From Bradyrhizobium cytisi (GTDB lineage: Bacteria; Pseudomonadota; Alphaproteobacteria; Rhizobiales; Xanthobacteraceae): 64,000 nucleotides of DNA. Location of the stretch: NCBI RefSeq assembly GCF_008123515.1, contig NZ_VSSR01000075.1:1-64000 (forward strand), in the 5' to 3' direction. The first letter of the stretch is position 1. Every line of letters begins with the position of its first letter. Positions 34,779-43,684 of the stretch are shown piece by piece. The translations under genes and the position numbers were made by a program. Below the pieces are notes generated by a model. The model ran no database searches, was not told the DNA's origin, and was given only the letters and a program-made list of their open reading frames with translations.

Positions 34779-35555
34779 CTACGCCGCCAGAAATCCCCCG
34801 TCCGCCGCCAGCACATGGCCAACCACGTAGGACGACGCATCCGACGATAGCCACACCACGGCCTCGGCCACCTCTTCCGGCGTGCCCATGCGCCGCAGCG
34901 GCAGGCCGGCGCCCACGGTTGCGACATCGCCGACGCCGGCGCTGAGCATCATGTCGGTGATGACACGTCCTGGCGCGACGGCGTTGATGCGGATGCCACG
35001 CGGGGCATTCTCCATCGCCGCCGAGCGCGTCAGCGAGATCGCGGCCGCCTTCGAGGCCGAGTAGAGCGAGAAGCCGGGATTGGGATTGCGCACGCCGCTG
35101 ACGGAGGCGTTGACCACGATGCTGCCGCCGCCGGCCGCCAGCATCGCCGGCAGTTGATGGCGCAGGCACAAAAACAGCGCGCGGACATTGGTGTCGAACA
35201 CGCTGTCGTAGACGTCCATGCCCTGCTGTTCCAGCGGCGCACGGCGCTCCTGGAAGCCCGCATTGTTGAAGGCGACATCGAGACGGCCGCAGCGTTCATC
35301 GGCCGTGCGGACCAGGCGTTCGACCTCGTCGTCTCGCGTGATATCGGTCTTGATCGGGATGGCCTCCGCACCGAGCTCGCGGCAGGCGGCTGCGGCGGCC
35401 TCGATCTCGACCTCGCGCCGGCCTGCGACAACAACCGCCTTTGCACCCTCGGCCGCCATCCGCAGTGCGGTGGCGCGACCGATGCCGCTGCCGCCGCCCG
35501 TGACGAGGCAGACCTTGCCCCTCATCCGCTCACCGGTTGGCAAAGTTCCGCTCAT
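34779..35555 (-). CDS. SDR-family oxidoreductase
   Basis: A 258-residue short-chain dehydrogenase. The cofactor motif is TGGGSGIG (19-26), NNAG ends at residue 100, the catalytic Ser lies near 151, and Tyr165 and Lys169 are in SLYSASKAAA. The basic pair in AGRREVE suggests NADP(H). It is divergent from a MarR regulator, and the 13-bp-armed palindrome at 35592-35620 lies 37 bp upstream of its start, so MarR control is likely. It converges with the decarboxylase gene, 3 bp apart. The substrate is unknown. Confidence 0.85.
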   Translation of the reverse strand: MSGTLPTGERMRGKVCLVTGGGSGIGRATALRMAAEGAKAVVVAGRREVEIEAAAAACRELGAEAIPIKTDITRDDEVERLVRTADERCGRLDVAFNNAGFQERRAPLEQQGMDVYDSVFDTNVRALFLCLRHQLPAMLAAGGGSIVVNASVSGVRNPNPGFSLYSASKAAAISLTRSAAMENAPRGIRINAVAPGRVITDMMLSAGVGDVATVGAGLPLRRMGTPEEVAEAVVWLSSDASSYVVGHVLAADGGFLAA

Positions 35556-35591
35556 GGCTCACTCCAAAAACGCTTGCGCGCGCCGTTGCGT

Positions 35592-35620
35592 GCATATAGT
35601 TGTATGATACAACTATATGC
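35592..35620. promoter_or_regulatory. Perfect palindrome, probable MarR operator
   Basis: The 13-bp arms gcatatagttgta (35592-35604) and tacaactatatgc (35608-35620) match perfectly around tga. The right arm includes the ATG of the MarR gene (35617), so a bound repressor would block both its own gene and the divergent SDR gene. Confidence 0.75.
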
Positions 35621-36093
35621 CGAGAGTCAAGATGGCTGAACTCGCTCTGATCGACGACATCCGCGCTGCCTCGCGGTTGATGGTGCGCGAGCTCGGCTTC
35701 ATGGATGTGACGGTGGCGGCCTCGGACTATCCGCCGTCGGCGGTGCACACGATTTTGGAGATCGGCATCCGCGGCCCGCTGACCTCGGGCGAGCTCGGCG
35801 ATTTCCTGCGGCTGGAGAAATCCAGCGTCAGCCGCCTGGTGCGCAAACTGATCGATTGTGGCGAGCTCAGGGAGACGCCGGATGAGCTTGACGCACGCAG
35901 CAAGCTGTTGTCGCTGACCGCGAAGGGCCGGCGCACGCTGGAGGCGCTGCATGCATTCGGCCGGCAGCAGGTGCGCGGCGCGCTGGCGGCGTTGACGGCC
36001 GCCGAGCAGCGTACGGTGCGCGAGGGGATGATGCTCTATGCGCGGGCGTTGCGGGAGAGTCGGGTAGAGGATGAGGCGCAGTCGGTGGCGTAG
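35617..36093 (+). CDS. MarR-family transcriptional regulator
   Basis: A 158-residue winged-helix regulator. The DNA-binding region is GPLTSGELGDFLRLEKSSVSRLVRKL (about 52-78), and the beta-wing contains DELDARSKLLSLTAKG, the usual MarR D-x-R-x3-L-x-L-T motif. Long helices at both ends would form the dimer. It diverges from an SDR gene and its start codon lies inside a perfect palindrome. The transcript may be almost leaderless, because no strong ribosome site is seen outside the palindrome. The ligand is unknown, perhaps a phenolic or the SDR substrate. Confidence 0.85.
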   Translation: MPRVKMAELALIDDIRAASRLMVRELGFMDVTVAASDYPPSAVHTILEIGIRGPLTSGELGDFLRLEKSSVSRLVRKLIDCGELRETPDELDARSKLLSLTAKGRRTLEALHAFGRQQVRGALAALTAAEQRTVREGMMLYARALRESRVEDEAQSVA

Positions 36094-36105
36094 CGGCACA
36101 CTCGG

Positions 36106-36203
36106 TGTCATCGCCCAGGCGGGCGAATCCAGTACTCCGAGGCGGTCGTGGGGGATGGAGAAGCTGCGCGTACTGGATTCCCCGCCTGCGCGGGGAATGA
36201 CAG
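36106..36203. repeat. Palindromic intergenic repeat, family 3
   Basis: gtcatcgcccaggcgggcgaatccagtactccgag... pairs with ...gtactggattccccgcctgcgcggggaatgac. It lies between the MarR gene and the convergent kinase gene. A related block is at 52680-52858. Confidence 0.75.
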
Positions 36204-36222
36204 TGTCGCTGGGGCTGCCGTC

Positions 36223-37506
36223 TCAATCCACCAGGATCACCCGGATATCATTCACATTCGTCAATGTCGGGCCGGGCATCAGCAGATCGCCCGTCGCCTC
36301 GAAGAACGTCGTCGCGTCGTTGTTGTCGAGATACGCCTGCGGCTGAAGCGCTAGCGCCTTCATCTTCGCGAATGTCGCGGCGTCGATCAGGGCGCCGGCG
36401 GGGTCGGTGGGATGGCCGGCGCCGCCATCGGCGCCATCGGTGTCGCCGGCGAGTGCGGAGATGTTGGGCGTGTCCTTGAACAGCCCAGCGAGCGCCAGCG
36501 CATATTCCTGGTTCGGGCCGCCGCGACCATGGCCGCGCACGGTGACCGTGAGTTCGCCGCCGGAGAGGATCGCGACGCGCTTGCCTTGCGCGCGGGCCTG
36601 CAGCGCGAGCCTGGCGTGATCGGCCGCGACGTCGCGGGCCTCGCCTTCGAGATCGGCGCCGAGATCGATGGTCTCGTAGCCGGCGTCCTTTGCGAGCTTC
36701 ACCGCGGCGTCGAGCGACTGCTTCGGGCGCGCGATCAATTCGAAACGCGCGCGCGCAAAGGCGGCATCGCCCGGCTTGGCGCTTTCGTTGGCGGGATCGT
36801 CGAGCGCACGGCGCACGGCATCGTCGATGGCGAGCTTGTACTTTGCGACGATCGCGCGCGCATCCGCAAGCGTAGTCGGATCGGGCACGGTCGGGCCCGA
36901 GGCGATCGCGGACGGATCGTCATGCGGCACGTCGGAGATCGCGAGCGTCACGATCTCGGCGGCGTTTTGGCCCGCGCGCGCCAGACGCCCGCCCTTGATC
37001 CGCGACAAATGCTTGCGCACGGTATTCATCTCGCCGATCGGCGCGCCCGAGCGCAGCAGCGCCTTGTTGACCGCCTGCTTCTGCGCAAAGCTGATGCCGT
37101 CGACCGGCGCGATCCAGTTGGCCGAGCCGCCGCCGGTGAGCAGCACCAGCAGCAGATCGTCAGGCCCGGCTTGGCCCGCGAGCGCGAGCGTGTCGGCGGC
37201 GCCCTTGAGGCCAGCCTCATCCGGCACGGGATGGCCGGCCTCGACGACGCGGATGCGGCGCGTCGGCACGCCATAGCCATGGCGCGTGGTGGCGATGCCG
37301 ACGAGCCGCTCCGGCGCGAGCGCGAGCGTATCGAGATAATGCCGCTCCGCAGCCGCGGCCATCGCGGCGGCGCCCTTGCCGGCGGCGAGGCAGATCACGC
37401 GCCCCTTCGGCACAGGGCGCAGATGCGGCGCCAGGATCGTGTTGGGATGGGCGGCGGCAACGGCGGCGGCGTAGAGCGCGCGGAGCAGGGGGCGGCGGTC
37501 GGTCAT
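36223..37506 (-). CDS. Glycerate 2-kinase (MOFRL family)
   Basis: A 427-residue kinase from ATG 37506, with GAAGG 8 bp upstream; an in-frame TTG 18 bp earlier lacks a site. The N-terminal glycerate kinase domain has ICLAAGKGAAAM and LLLVLLTGGGSANW with NTVRKHLSRIKGGRLA. The C-terminal MOFRL domain has LSGGELTVTVRGHGRGGPNQEYAL and ALAGDTDGADG. It phosphorylates D-glycerate to 2-phosphoglycerate, linking glyoxylate, tartronate or hydroxypyruvate use to glycolysis. It is monocistronic; no tartronate semialdehyde reductase gene is nearby. Confidence 0.85.
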   Translation of the reverse strand: MTDRRPLLRALYAAAVAAAHPNTILAPHLRPVPKGRVICLAAGKGAAAMAAAAERHYLDTLALAPERLVGIATTRHGYGVPTRRIRVVEAGHPVPDEAGLKGAADTLALAGQAGPDDLLLVLLTGGGSANWIAPVDGISFAQKQAVNKALLRSGAPIGEMNTVRKHLSRIKGGRLARAGQNAAEIVTLAISDVPHDDPSAIASGPTVPDPTTLADARAIVAKYKLAIDDAVRRALDDPANESAKPGDAAFARARFELIARPKQSLDAAVKLAKDAGYETIDLGADLEGEARDVAADHARLALQARAQGKRVAILSGGELTVTVRGHGRGGPNQEYALALAGLFKDTPNISALAGDTDGADGGAGHPTDPAGALIDAATFAKMKALALQPQAYLDNNDATTFFEATGDLLMPGPTLTNVNDIRVILVD

Positions 37507-37654
37507 GACGATGGCCTTCGGCAAACTCGTGAGCAGACTAAAGCGAGGGCGAGAGGGCCGCCCATGACCTGCCTACCGCATCAGGCGCCAAAGCGTAAGC
37601 CGGCTTTGCCATCATTCGATTGTGCAATCGCGTGATCATAATTGGCGCGCAAAC

Positions 37655-37689
37655 GAAAACCTCCTGCGATAGCTTCGCGGGAGGTTTTC
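37655..37689 (-). terminator. Intrinsic terminator after the third binding-protein gene
   Basis: gaaaacctcc and ggaggttttc pair perfectly, with further pairing of tgcga/tcgcg, 16 bp beyond the stop codon at 37706. It closes the whole transporter locus. Confidence 0.75.
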
Positions 37690-37705
37690 TGTCCGCCGTT
37701 TCGGG

Positions 37706-38935
37706 CTAGCCGCCGACGTCGGCGCTGATCACGTCGCCGAACAACTCAAACTTCTCGCCCTTGAACTTCTCAAGCTGAAGCTGGCTGATCGGCGCGAAAT
37801 CGGTCGGCGAGGTGTTGATCTTCACGCCGGGCAGCAGCGCCTCGGTGCGGAAGTCCTTCAAGTTCGCCGCCTGCTTCATGATGTTCTCGCGCGTGAGATC
37901 GTCACCGCACTGCTTCAGCACCTGGACCAGTGTCTGCGCCACGGCATAGCCGACGATGGTGCCCTTATCGAGCTTGTCGCCGTCGGGGAAGTATTTTCCC
38001 ATGAACGCCAGGAATTCTTTCATGCCGGCATCATTGGCCCATGCGGGATCCGACACGTCCTTCAGATAATCCGCCGAGATGACATCCTGACCGTTCTCGA
38101 AGCCGGCCGGCTTCATCACGCTGCCGACGGAGGCCGAGACGTTGTTGAGGAAGTGCAGCGGCTTCCAGCCGATCTCGGCCACCTTCTTGATCGCTTGCGC
38201 GGCAAATTTCGGCGTCGTGATATTCATGAAGACATCGGCGCCGGTCGACTTCATCTTGACGATGTGGTTGTCGATGGTCGGCTCGGAGGTCTCATAGCTC
38301 TCCTCCATGACGATCATCGAGGCGGCCTTGGCGCCAAGGCCGTCCTTCAGGCCCTTGAGATAATCCTTGCCGTAGTCGTCGTTCTGGTAAAGCACGGCGA
38401 TCTTGGCGTCCGGCTTGTTCTTCAAAAGCCACTTCGCATAGATCTGTGTCTCGCTCTGGTAGTTGGGCTGCCAGCCCATCGTCCAGGGGAAGTTCTGCGG
38501 GTCGTTCCACTTGGTGGCGCCGGTGGCGACGAACAGCTGCGGCACCTTCTTCGAGTTCATGTATTTGTGGATCGCCGAGTTCGGCGGCGTGCCGAGCGAA
38601 TTGAAGATGAACAGCACCTCGTCGCTCTCGACCAGCTTGCGCGCCTGCTCCACCGTCTTCGGCGGCGAATAGGCGTCGTCATAGCTGATGTAATTGATCT
38701 TGCGGCCGTTGATGCCGCCTTCGTCGTTGATCTTCTTGAAATAGGCGGCTTCGGTCCGCCCGATGATGCCGTAGGCGGAGGCCGGTCCGCTGTAGGGCAT
38801 GATGTTGCCGATCTTGATCTCGGTGTCGGTCGCGCCGGTATCGTATTTCTTCTGGGCCGATGCGACGGAGGTCGTGGCCGCGATGAGCGCGAGCGCCAGT
38901 GACGCGGCCGCAAGCTTGCCGGTGACAGCGGGCAT
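37706..38935 (-). CDS. ABC-importer substrate-binding protein (third paralogue)
   Basis: A 409-residue periplasmic binding protein of the branched-chain amino acid/amide type (Peripla_BP_6). The signal peptide is about residues 1-27 (cleavage SASAQ), then KKYDTGATDTEIKIGNIMPY. It is strongly similar throughout to the two proteins encoded upstream, but differs in ligand-side loops. It lies between two terminators and has its own GGGAG site at 38940, so it can be expressed apart from the permease genes. Likely ligands are dicarboxylates, fatty acids or aromatics, judging from the pim genes. Confidence 0.9.
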   Translation of the reverse strand: MPAVTGKLAAASLALALIAATTSVASAQKKYDTGATDTEIKIGNIMPYSGPASAYGIIGRTEAAYFKKINDEGGINGRKINYISYDDAYSPPKTVEQARKLVESDEVLFIFNSLGTPPNSAIHKYMNSKKVPQLFVATGATKWNDPQNFPWTMGWQPNYQSETQIYAKWLLKNKPDAKIAVLYQNDDYGKDYLKGLKDGLGAKAASMIVMEESYETSEPTIDNHIVKMKSTGADVFMNITTPKFAAQAIKKVAEIGWKPLHFLNNVSASVGSVMKPAGFENGQDVISADYLKDVSDPAWANDAGMKEFLAFMGKYFPDGDKLDKGTIVGYAVAQTLVQVLKQCGDDLTRENIMKQAANLKDFRTEALLPGVKINTSPTDFAPISQLQLEKFKGEKFELFGDVISADVGG

Positions 38936-39042
38936 TCAAATCTCCCTATTTTCTTGGTGTGTGTGCGCTCCTTTTCTTGTCTTGACTGTTTTTGGCGACG
39001 CGACCGCAATTCAATACGATTTACCTGATGCCTTCAACAGAA

Positions 39043-39069
39043 AGCCCCCGCGACAACGTCGCAGGGGCT
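39043..39069 (-). terminator. Intrinsic terminator between second and third binding-protein genes
   Basis: On the minus strand AGCCCCTGCGA...TCGCGGGGGCT is followed by a T-rich tail. It lies 100 bp beyond the second paralogue stop and 108 bp before the third start. Confidence 0.75.
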
Positions 39070-39169
39070 GCGTCTTTAGTAGTCAGGAAGGACGGCGCCG
39101 TCCTGTGCAACTGCGAGAAGGCGAGACCGCCTTGAGTTGCCTGAATGGCATCAAGCTATTCTGAGTTGC

Positions 39170-40396
39170 TCAGTGACCGGGGTCACTCGAGATGATATCG
39201 CCGAACAATTCCCAGGTCTTGCCCTTGAATCGCATCATCTGGAGCTGCTCGATCGGCGCGAAATTGTCGGGCGCGGTGTTGATCTTGATGCCGGGCAGCA
39301 GCGTGTCCGGCTCGAAATCCTTCAAGGACGCCGCCTGCTTCATGATGTTGTCGCGGGTGAGATTGTCGCCGCACATCTGCAGCACCTTCACCATGGTCTG
39401 GGCGGCGGCATAGCCGAACACCACGCCGGCATCGAGCTTGTTGGCCTTCGGATCAAACTGCGCGAGGAAGTTGTAGAACCTCTTCATGCCGTCATCGGCG
39501 TTCCATTGCGGGTCGGAGCCGTCCTTGATGTAGCTCGCCGACAGGATGCCTTGCGAGATCTCGAAGCCCGCCGGCTCGATCACGCCGCCGACGGAGGCCG
39601 AGACGTTGGAGATGATGTGCATCGGGTGCCAGTTGATCTCGGCCGCCTTCTTGATCGCTTGCGCCGCGAATTTCGGCGTAGTGATGCTGATGAAGATGTC
39701 GGCGCCGGCGGCCTTCAGCTTCACGACGTGCTCGTCGATCGCAGGCTCCGAGGTGTCGTAGGGCTCCTCCATCACGATCATCGAAGCCTTGGCGCCGAGC
39801 CCGTCCTTCAGCCCCTTCAGATAATCCTTGCCGAAATCGTCGTTCTGGTAGAGCACGCCGATCTTGCCGTCCGGCTTCTCCTTCAGGATGTACTTGGCGT
39901 AGATCTTGGCCTCGCTGGCATAGCTCGGCTGCCAGCCCATGGTCCACGGATAGTGCTCGGGATCGTTCCATTTCGAGGCGCCGCTCGCGACGAACAATTG
40001 CGGCACCTTCTTCTCGTTCATGTATTTCCGGATGGCGCCGTTGGTGGAGGTGCCGAGCGAGCCGAAGATCAGCAGCACGTTGTCGCTCTCGACCAGCTTG
40101 CGCGCCTGTTCCACCGTCTTCGGCGGCGAATAAGCATCGTCATACGAGATGAACTTGATCATGCGGCCGTTGACGCCGCCCTCGGCATTGAGTTTGTTGA
40201 AATAGGCTTCCTCGGCCTTGCCGATCACGGCGTAGGCCGAGGCCGGGCCGCTATAGGGCATGATGTTGCCGATCCTGATTTCGGTATCGGAGGCGCCGCT
40301 GTCGTAGGACTTCTGTGCCAGCGCGGGATTGCTCATCGCAGTGCACAACGCGAATGCGGCCGAAAGCGCCGCAACCTGAAATCGAACGACAGCCAT
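39170..40396 (-). CDS. ABC-importer substrate-binding protein (second paralogue)
   Basis: A 408-residue Peripla_BP_6 protein from ATG 40396 (AGGAG 5 bp upstream); earlier in-frame codons run into the terminator at 40456-40490. The signal peptide is about 1-28 (cleavage ALAQ-K). The mature start KSYDSGASDTEIRIGNIMPYSG matches its neighbours. Of the three it differs most around ATTEV/NNGAIRKYMNEKK and has a Tyr-rich stretch (FYNFLAQFDPKANKL). It is flanked by terminators on both sides. It probably widens the ligand range of the shared permease. Confidence 0.9.
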   Translation of the reverse strand: MAVVRFQVAALSAAFALCTAMSNPALAQKSYDSGASDTEIRIGNIMPYSGPASAYAVIGKAEEAYFNKLNAEGGVNGRMIKFISYDDAYSPPKTVEQARKLVESDNVLLIFGSLGTSTNGAIRKYMNEKKVPQLFVASGASKWNDPEHYPWTMGWQPSYASEAKIYAKYILKEKPDGKIGVLYQNDDFGKDYLKGLKDGLGAKASMIVMEEPYDTSEPAIDEHVVKLKAAGADIFISITTPKFAAQAIKKAAEINWHPMHIISNVSASVGGVIEPAGFEISQGILSASYIKDGSDPQWNADDGMKRFYNFLAQFDPKANKLDAGVVFGYAAAQTMVKVLQMCGDNLTRDNIMKQAASLKDFEPDTLLPGIKINTAPDNFAPIEQLQMMRFKGKTWELFGDIISSDPGH

Positions 40397-40455
40397 TGCT
40401 CTCCTACCCCAACTGGATCGGCGTCGCATTGAACAAGATTGATGCACGACGTCAA

Positions 40456-40490
40456 CAAAAAGCCCCCGCGGGAGAGCGCGGGGGCCTTTC
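40456..40490 (-). terminator. Strong intrinsic terminator after the first binding-protein gene
   Basis: On the minus strand GCCCCCGCG-CTCTCC-CGCGGGGGC is followed by five T residues. It lies 26 bp beyond the stop at 40516 and upstream of the second paralogue, so reading into the latter needs readthrough or another promoter. Confidence 0.85.
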
Positions 40491-40515
40491 AACCTTGGAC
40501 TACAGCGTCAGCGTG

Positions 40516-41745
40516 TCACTCCGTGGCGACGTCGCCGCTGATGATCTCGCCGAACAGTTCCCACTTTTCGCCCTTGAAGCGCTGCATCTGCAGCTGCGAA
40601 ATCGGGGCGAAGTCGGTGGCGCTGGTGTTGATCTTGACGCCGGGCAGCAGGGTGTCCGGTGCAAAATCCTTTAAGGAAGCGGCCTGCTTCATGAGGTTGG
40701 CGCGGGTGAGGTCGTCACCGCACATTTCCAGCGCCTTGACGAGGGTCGAGGCTGCGCCATAGCCGTAGACCGTGCCGGTATCGGTCTTGTCGGCGCCCGG
40801 CATGTACTTGTCGATGAACTCGTTCCACTTTTTCATGCCGGGGTCGGTGTTCCACTGCGGGTCCGTCGAGTCCTTGGCATAGGCCGCCGACAGCACGTTC
40901 TGCGAGGCTTCGAAGCCGGCCGGCTTCATCACGCTGCCGACGGAGATCGACACGTTGGTGAGGATCTGCAGCGGCTTCCAGTTCAGCTCGGCTGTCTTCT
41001 TGATGGTCTGGGCCGCGAACTTCGGCGTCGCATAGATCAGCAGCACGTCGGGATTGGCAGCCTTGATCTTGACGATGTGGCCGTCGATCGACGGCTCGGA
41101 GACCTCATAGCTCTCTTCCAGGATAATTGCGGACGAAGCCTTGGCGCCAAAACCGTCCTTGGTGCCCTTGAGGTAGTCTTTGCCGAAATCGTCGTTCTGA
41201 TAGAGGATCGCGATCTTGGCGTCGGGCTTCTCCTTCATCAGCCATTTCGCATAGATCTGCGCTTCGCTCTGGTAGGACGGCTGCCAGCCGATGGTCCAGG
41301 GGAAGCTCTTCGGGTCGTTCCACTTGGTCGCGCCGGTGGCGACGAACAGCTGCGGGATCTTCTTGGCGTTCAGATATTTCTGGATCGCGGAGTTCGAGGG
41401 CGTGCCCAGCGGGTTGAACACGGCGAGCACCTCGTCGCTTTCGACCAGCTTGCGGACCTGCTCGACGGCCTTCGGCGGCGAATAGCCGTCGTCATAGGTG
41501 ACGTAGACGATCTTGCGGCCGTTGATGCCGCCCTTGTCGTTGATCATCTTGAGATAGGCTTCTTCGGTCTTGCCGATGATGCCATAGGCCGAGGCGGGGC
41601 CGCTGTACGGCATGATGTTGCCGATCTTGATCTCGGTATCGGACGCGCCGGTGTCGTATTTCTTCTGGGCGAGTGCTGCGCCGGAGGTGAGGGTCGCGAC
41701 CGCCGTTACGAGCGCGGTGGTCCGCAGTGTTCTTCCGAAAAACAA
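40516..41745 (-). CDS. ABC-importer substrate-binding protein (first paralogue)
   Basis: A 409-residue Peripla_BP_6 protein. The start is TTG 41745: AAGGAG lies 7 bp upstream and the signal peptide (RTTALVTAVATLTSGAALAQ) begins right after it; there is no ATG. The mature start KKYDTGASDTEIKIGNIMPYSG is nearly identical to the third paralogue. It follows livM by 29 bp and ends at a strong terminator, so it is the binding protein most tightly bound to the permease operon. Confidence 0.9.
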   Translation of the reverse strand: MFFGRTLRTTALVTAVATLTSGAALAQKKYDTGASDTEIKIGNIMPYSGPASAYGIIGKTEEAYLKMINDKGGINGRKIVYVTYDDGYSPPKAVEQVRKLVESDEVLAVFNPLGTPSNSAIQKYLNAKKIPQLFVATGATKWNDPKSFPWTIGWQPSYQSEAQIYAKWLMKEKPDAKIAILYQNDDFGKDYLKGTKDGFGAKASSAIILEESYEVSEPSIDGHIVKIKAANPDVLLIYATPKFAAQTIKKTAELNWKPLQILTNVSISVGSVMKPAGFEASQNVLSAAYAKDSTDPQWNTDPGMKKWNEFIDKYMPGADKTDTGTVYGYGAASTLVKALEMCGDDLTRANLMKQAASLKDFAPDTLLPGVKINTSATDFAPISQLQMQRFKGEKWELFGEIISGDVATE

Positions 41746-41774
41746 ATCTGGTCTCCTTCCTTAATTGATTGATT

Positions 41775-42797
41775 TCAGTTCTTTCTGAGCCGTCCGGCGA
41801 GTTGCTGGCCCAGGATTGCGACTTGCCTTGCGCCATGCGGCACGAGGTAGATGACGGCGAACAGGAGCACGCCGAACACGGCGCCGGACAGGCCCTTGGA
41901 GATGCCCTCCGCGATGTTCGGCACAAAGATGATGAAGGCCGCGCCGACGATCGAGCCGGGCAGCCAGCCGACGCCGCCGACGACCATGCCGAGGAACAGC
42001 TGGATCGCGAGCGTGATGGTGAAGCTGTCGGGCGCGACGAACTGCACCGCGATGGCGCTCAGGCCCCCGGCGACGCCGGTGACGGCCGCGGAGACGCCGA
42101 AGGCGAGCGTCTTGTACAGCGCGACGTTGATTCCCATGGCGGACGCTGCGATCTCGTTGTCGCGGATCGCCATGAAGGCGCGGCCCGAGCGGGAGCGCAG
42201 CAGGTTGACCGAGAAGATGTAGATCGCGAGCACGACGACGAGCGTGAAATAATACAGCCACATGTCCTGTGACATCGGCAGGCCGAACGGCGCATCGGGC
42301 TTGGTGACGACGAGGCCCTGCACGCCGCCGGTCCAGTGCTCGAGGAAGTTCAGCTTGAGCAGCTGTGGCATCGCGGTGGCGAGCGCGAAGGTCGCAAGCG
42401 CGAGGTAGACGCCGGAGAGCCGCAGCGCCGGCTGGCCGAACAGGAAGCCCGCGCCGAAGCAGACCACGGCCGCGGCCGGCAGGCAGAGGAAATAGGGGAC
42501 GTTGAACTGCTCCATCATCACAGCGGTGACGTAGGCGCCGATGCCGTAGAACGCGCTCTGGCCGAGCGAGAACTGGCCGGACCCGCCAGTCAGGATGTTC
42601 AGCGCCAGCACGGCGAGGCCCAGATACAACAGCTGGGTCAGCTGGAAGATCACGAAGTTCTTCGCAAACAGCGGCACGGCGATGAGAAGCAGCAGCACCA
42701 GCAGCGAGGTGCCCGTGCCCAGCGTCATGGCCCGCTTCGGAACCGCTTCGACGGCCGGGGCTTCCGTGACGACGTCTTCTGCAGCGCTCATGATCAA
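41775..42797 (-). CDS. livM: Branched-chain-type ABC permease, LivM
   Basis: A 340-residue polytopic permease of the LivM class with about nine hydrophobic segments. The family motif GGSGQFSLGQSAFYGIGAY lies near residue 70, and the ATPase-contact loop RSRSGRAFMAIRDNEIAASAMG near 205-226. It overlaps livH by 4 bp. With LivH it forms the membrane channel of an importer energised by LivG and LivF. Family membership does not prove amino acids as substrate; the pim genes suggest carboxylic acids. Confidence 0.9.
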   Translation of the reverse strand: MIMSAAEDVVTEAPAVEAVPKRAMTLGTGTSLLVLLLLIAVPLFAKNFVIFQLTQLLYLGLAVLALNILTGGSGQFSLGQSAFYGIGAYVTAVMMEQFNVPYFLCLPAAAVVCFGAGFLFGQPALRLSGVYLALATFALATAMPQLLKLNFLEHWTGGVQGLVVTKPDAPFGLPMSQDMWLYYFTLVVVLAIYIFSVNLLRSRSGRAFMAIRDNEIAASAMGINVALYKTLAFGVSAAVTGVAGGLSAIAVQFVAPDSFTITLAIQLFLGMVVGGVGWLPGSIVGAAFIIFVPNIAEGISKGLSGAVFGVLLFAVIYLVPHGARQVAILGQQLAGRLRKN

Positions 42798-43672
42798 ACT
42801 CGCTTGACGATGTGCCGGCCGAACAGACCAGCGGGTTTGACGACCAGGACGGAGATGATCAGCGCGAGCGCGATCGGGAGTTTGAGCTCGTTGCCGACGC
42901 CGGGGATGTAGGTGCCGGCGAGGTTCTCGAAGATGCCAACCAGGAAGCCGCCGACCACGGCGCCGAACGGGCTGGTCAGCCCGCCAAGCACGGCGGCGGC
43001 GAAGCCGTAGATCAGCACGCCGCCCATCATGTTGGGCTCGAGGAACACGACCGGCGCGATCAGCATGCCGGCGATGGCGCCGATGGCAGACGCCATGCCC
43101 CAGCCCAGCGCGATCATCCAGGAGGTGTTGATGCCGACCAGGCGGGCCGATTCAGGCACCGAGGCGGCCGCCCGCATCGCAAGCCCGATCCGCGTGTACT
43201 GGAAGAAGAAATAGAGCGCGATCAGCAGCAGCACGGTGACGCCGATCATGCCGGCCTGGTGGGTCGAGATCAGCTGGCTGCCGAGGAACGGCGAGGAGCC
43301 GAACGGGGTCGGATATTGCTTGATGGTGAAGTCCCAGATCAGCCCGGCCGAGGAGTTGATGATCGCATAGAGTGCGATGAAGCCGGCGACATTGGTCAGG
43401 ATCGGCGCCTTGGCCAGCGGTTTGAACAGGATGCGCTCGATGGCGATGCCGCCGACGAAGGAGAGCACCAGTGCGATGATGAACGCGCCCCAATAGGGCA
43501 CGCCCCACTGCATCAGCTGCCAGGAGATGAAGGTCGAGAACATCGCCATCTCGCCTTGCGCGAAATTGAGATGGTCGATCGCCTGGTAGATCATGACCAC
43601 CGCGAGCGCCATGCAGGCGTAGATGGCGCCCGTGGCAATCCCGGCCAGGACCTGGTTGGTAAACAGTTCCAT
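42794..43672 (-). CDS. livH: Branched-chain-type ABC permease, LivH
   Basis: A 292-residue permease of the LivH class. It starts MELFTNQVLAGIATGAIYA, with MIYQAIDHLNFAQGEMAMF near residue 30 (the usual LivH motif) and the cytoplasmic loop TRIGLAMRAAASVPESARLVG near 165. About eight membrane segments are present. It lies 12 bp after livF and overlaps livM by 4 bp, which shows one transcript. Confidence 0.9.
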   Translation of the reverse strand: MELFTNQVLAGIATGAIYACMALAVVMIYQAIDHLNFAQGEMAMFSTFISWQLMQWGVPYWGAFIIALVLSFVGGIAIERILFKPLAKAPILTNVAGFIALYAIINSSAGLIWDFTIKQYPTPFGSSPFLGSQLISTHQAGMIGVTVLLLIALYFFFQYTRIGLAMRAAASVPESARLVGINTSWMIALGWGMASAIGAIAGMLIAPVVFLEPNMMGGVLIYGFAAAVLGGLTSPFGAVVGGFLVGIFENLAGTYIPGVGNELKLPIALALIISVLVVKPAGLFGRHIVKRV

Positions 43673-43684
43673 TGTCCCGGCTCC

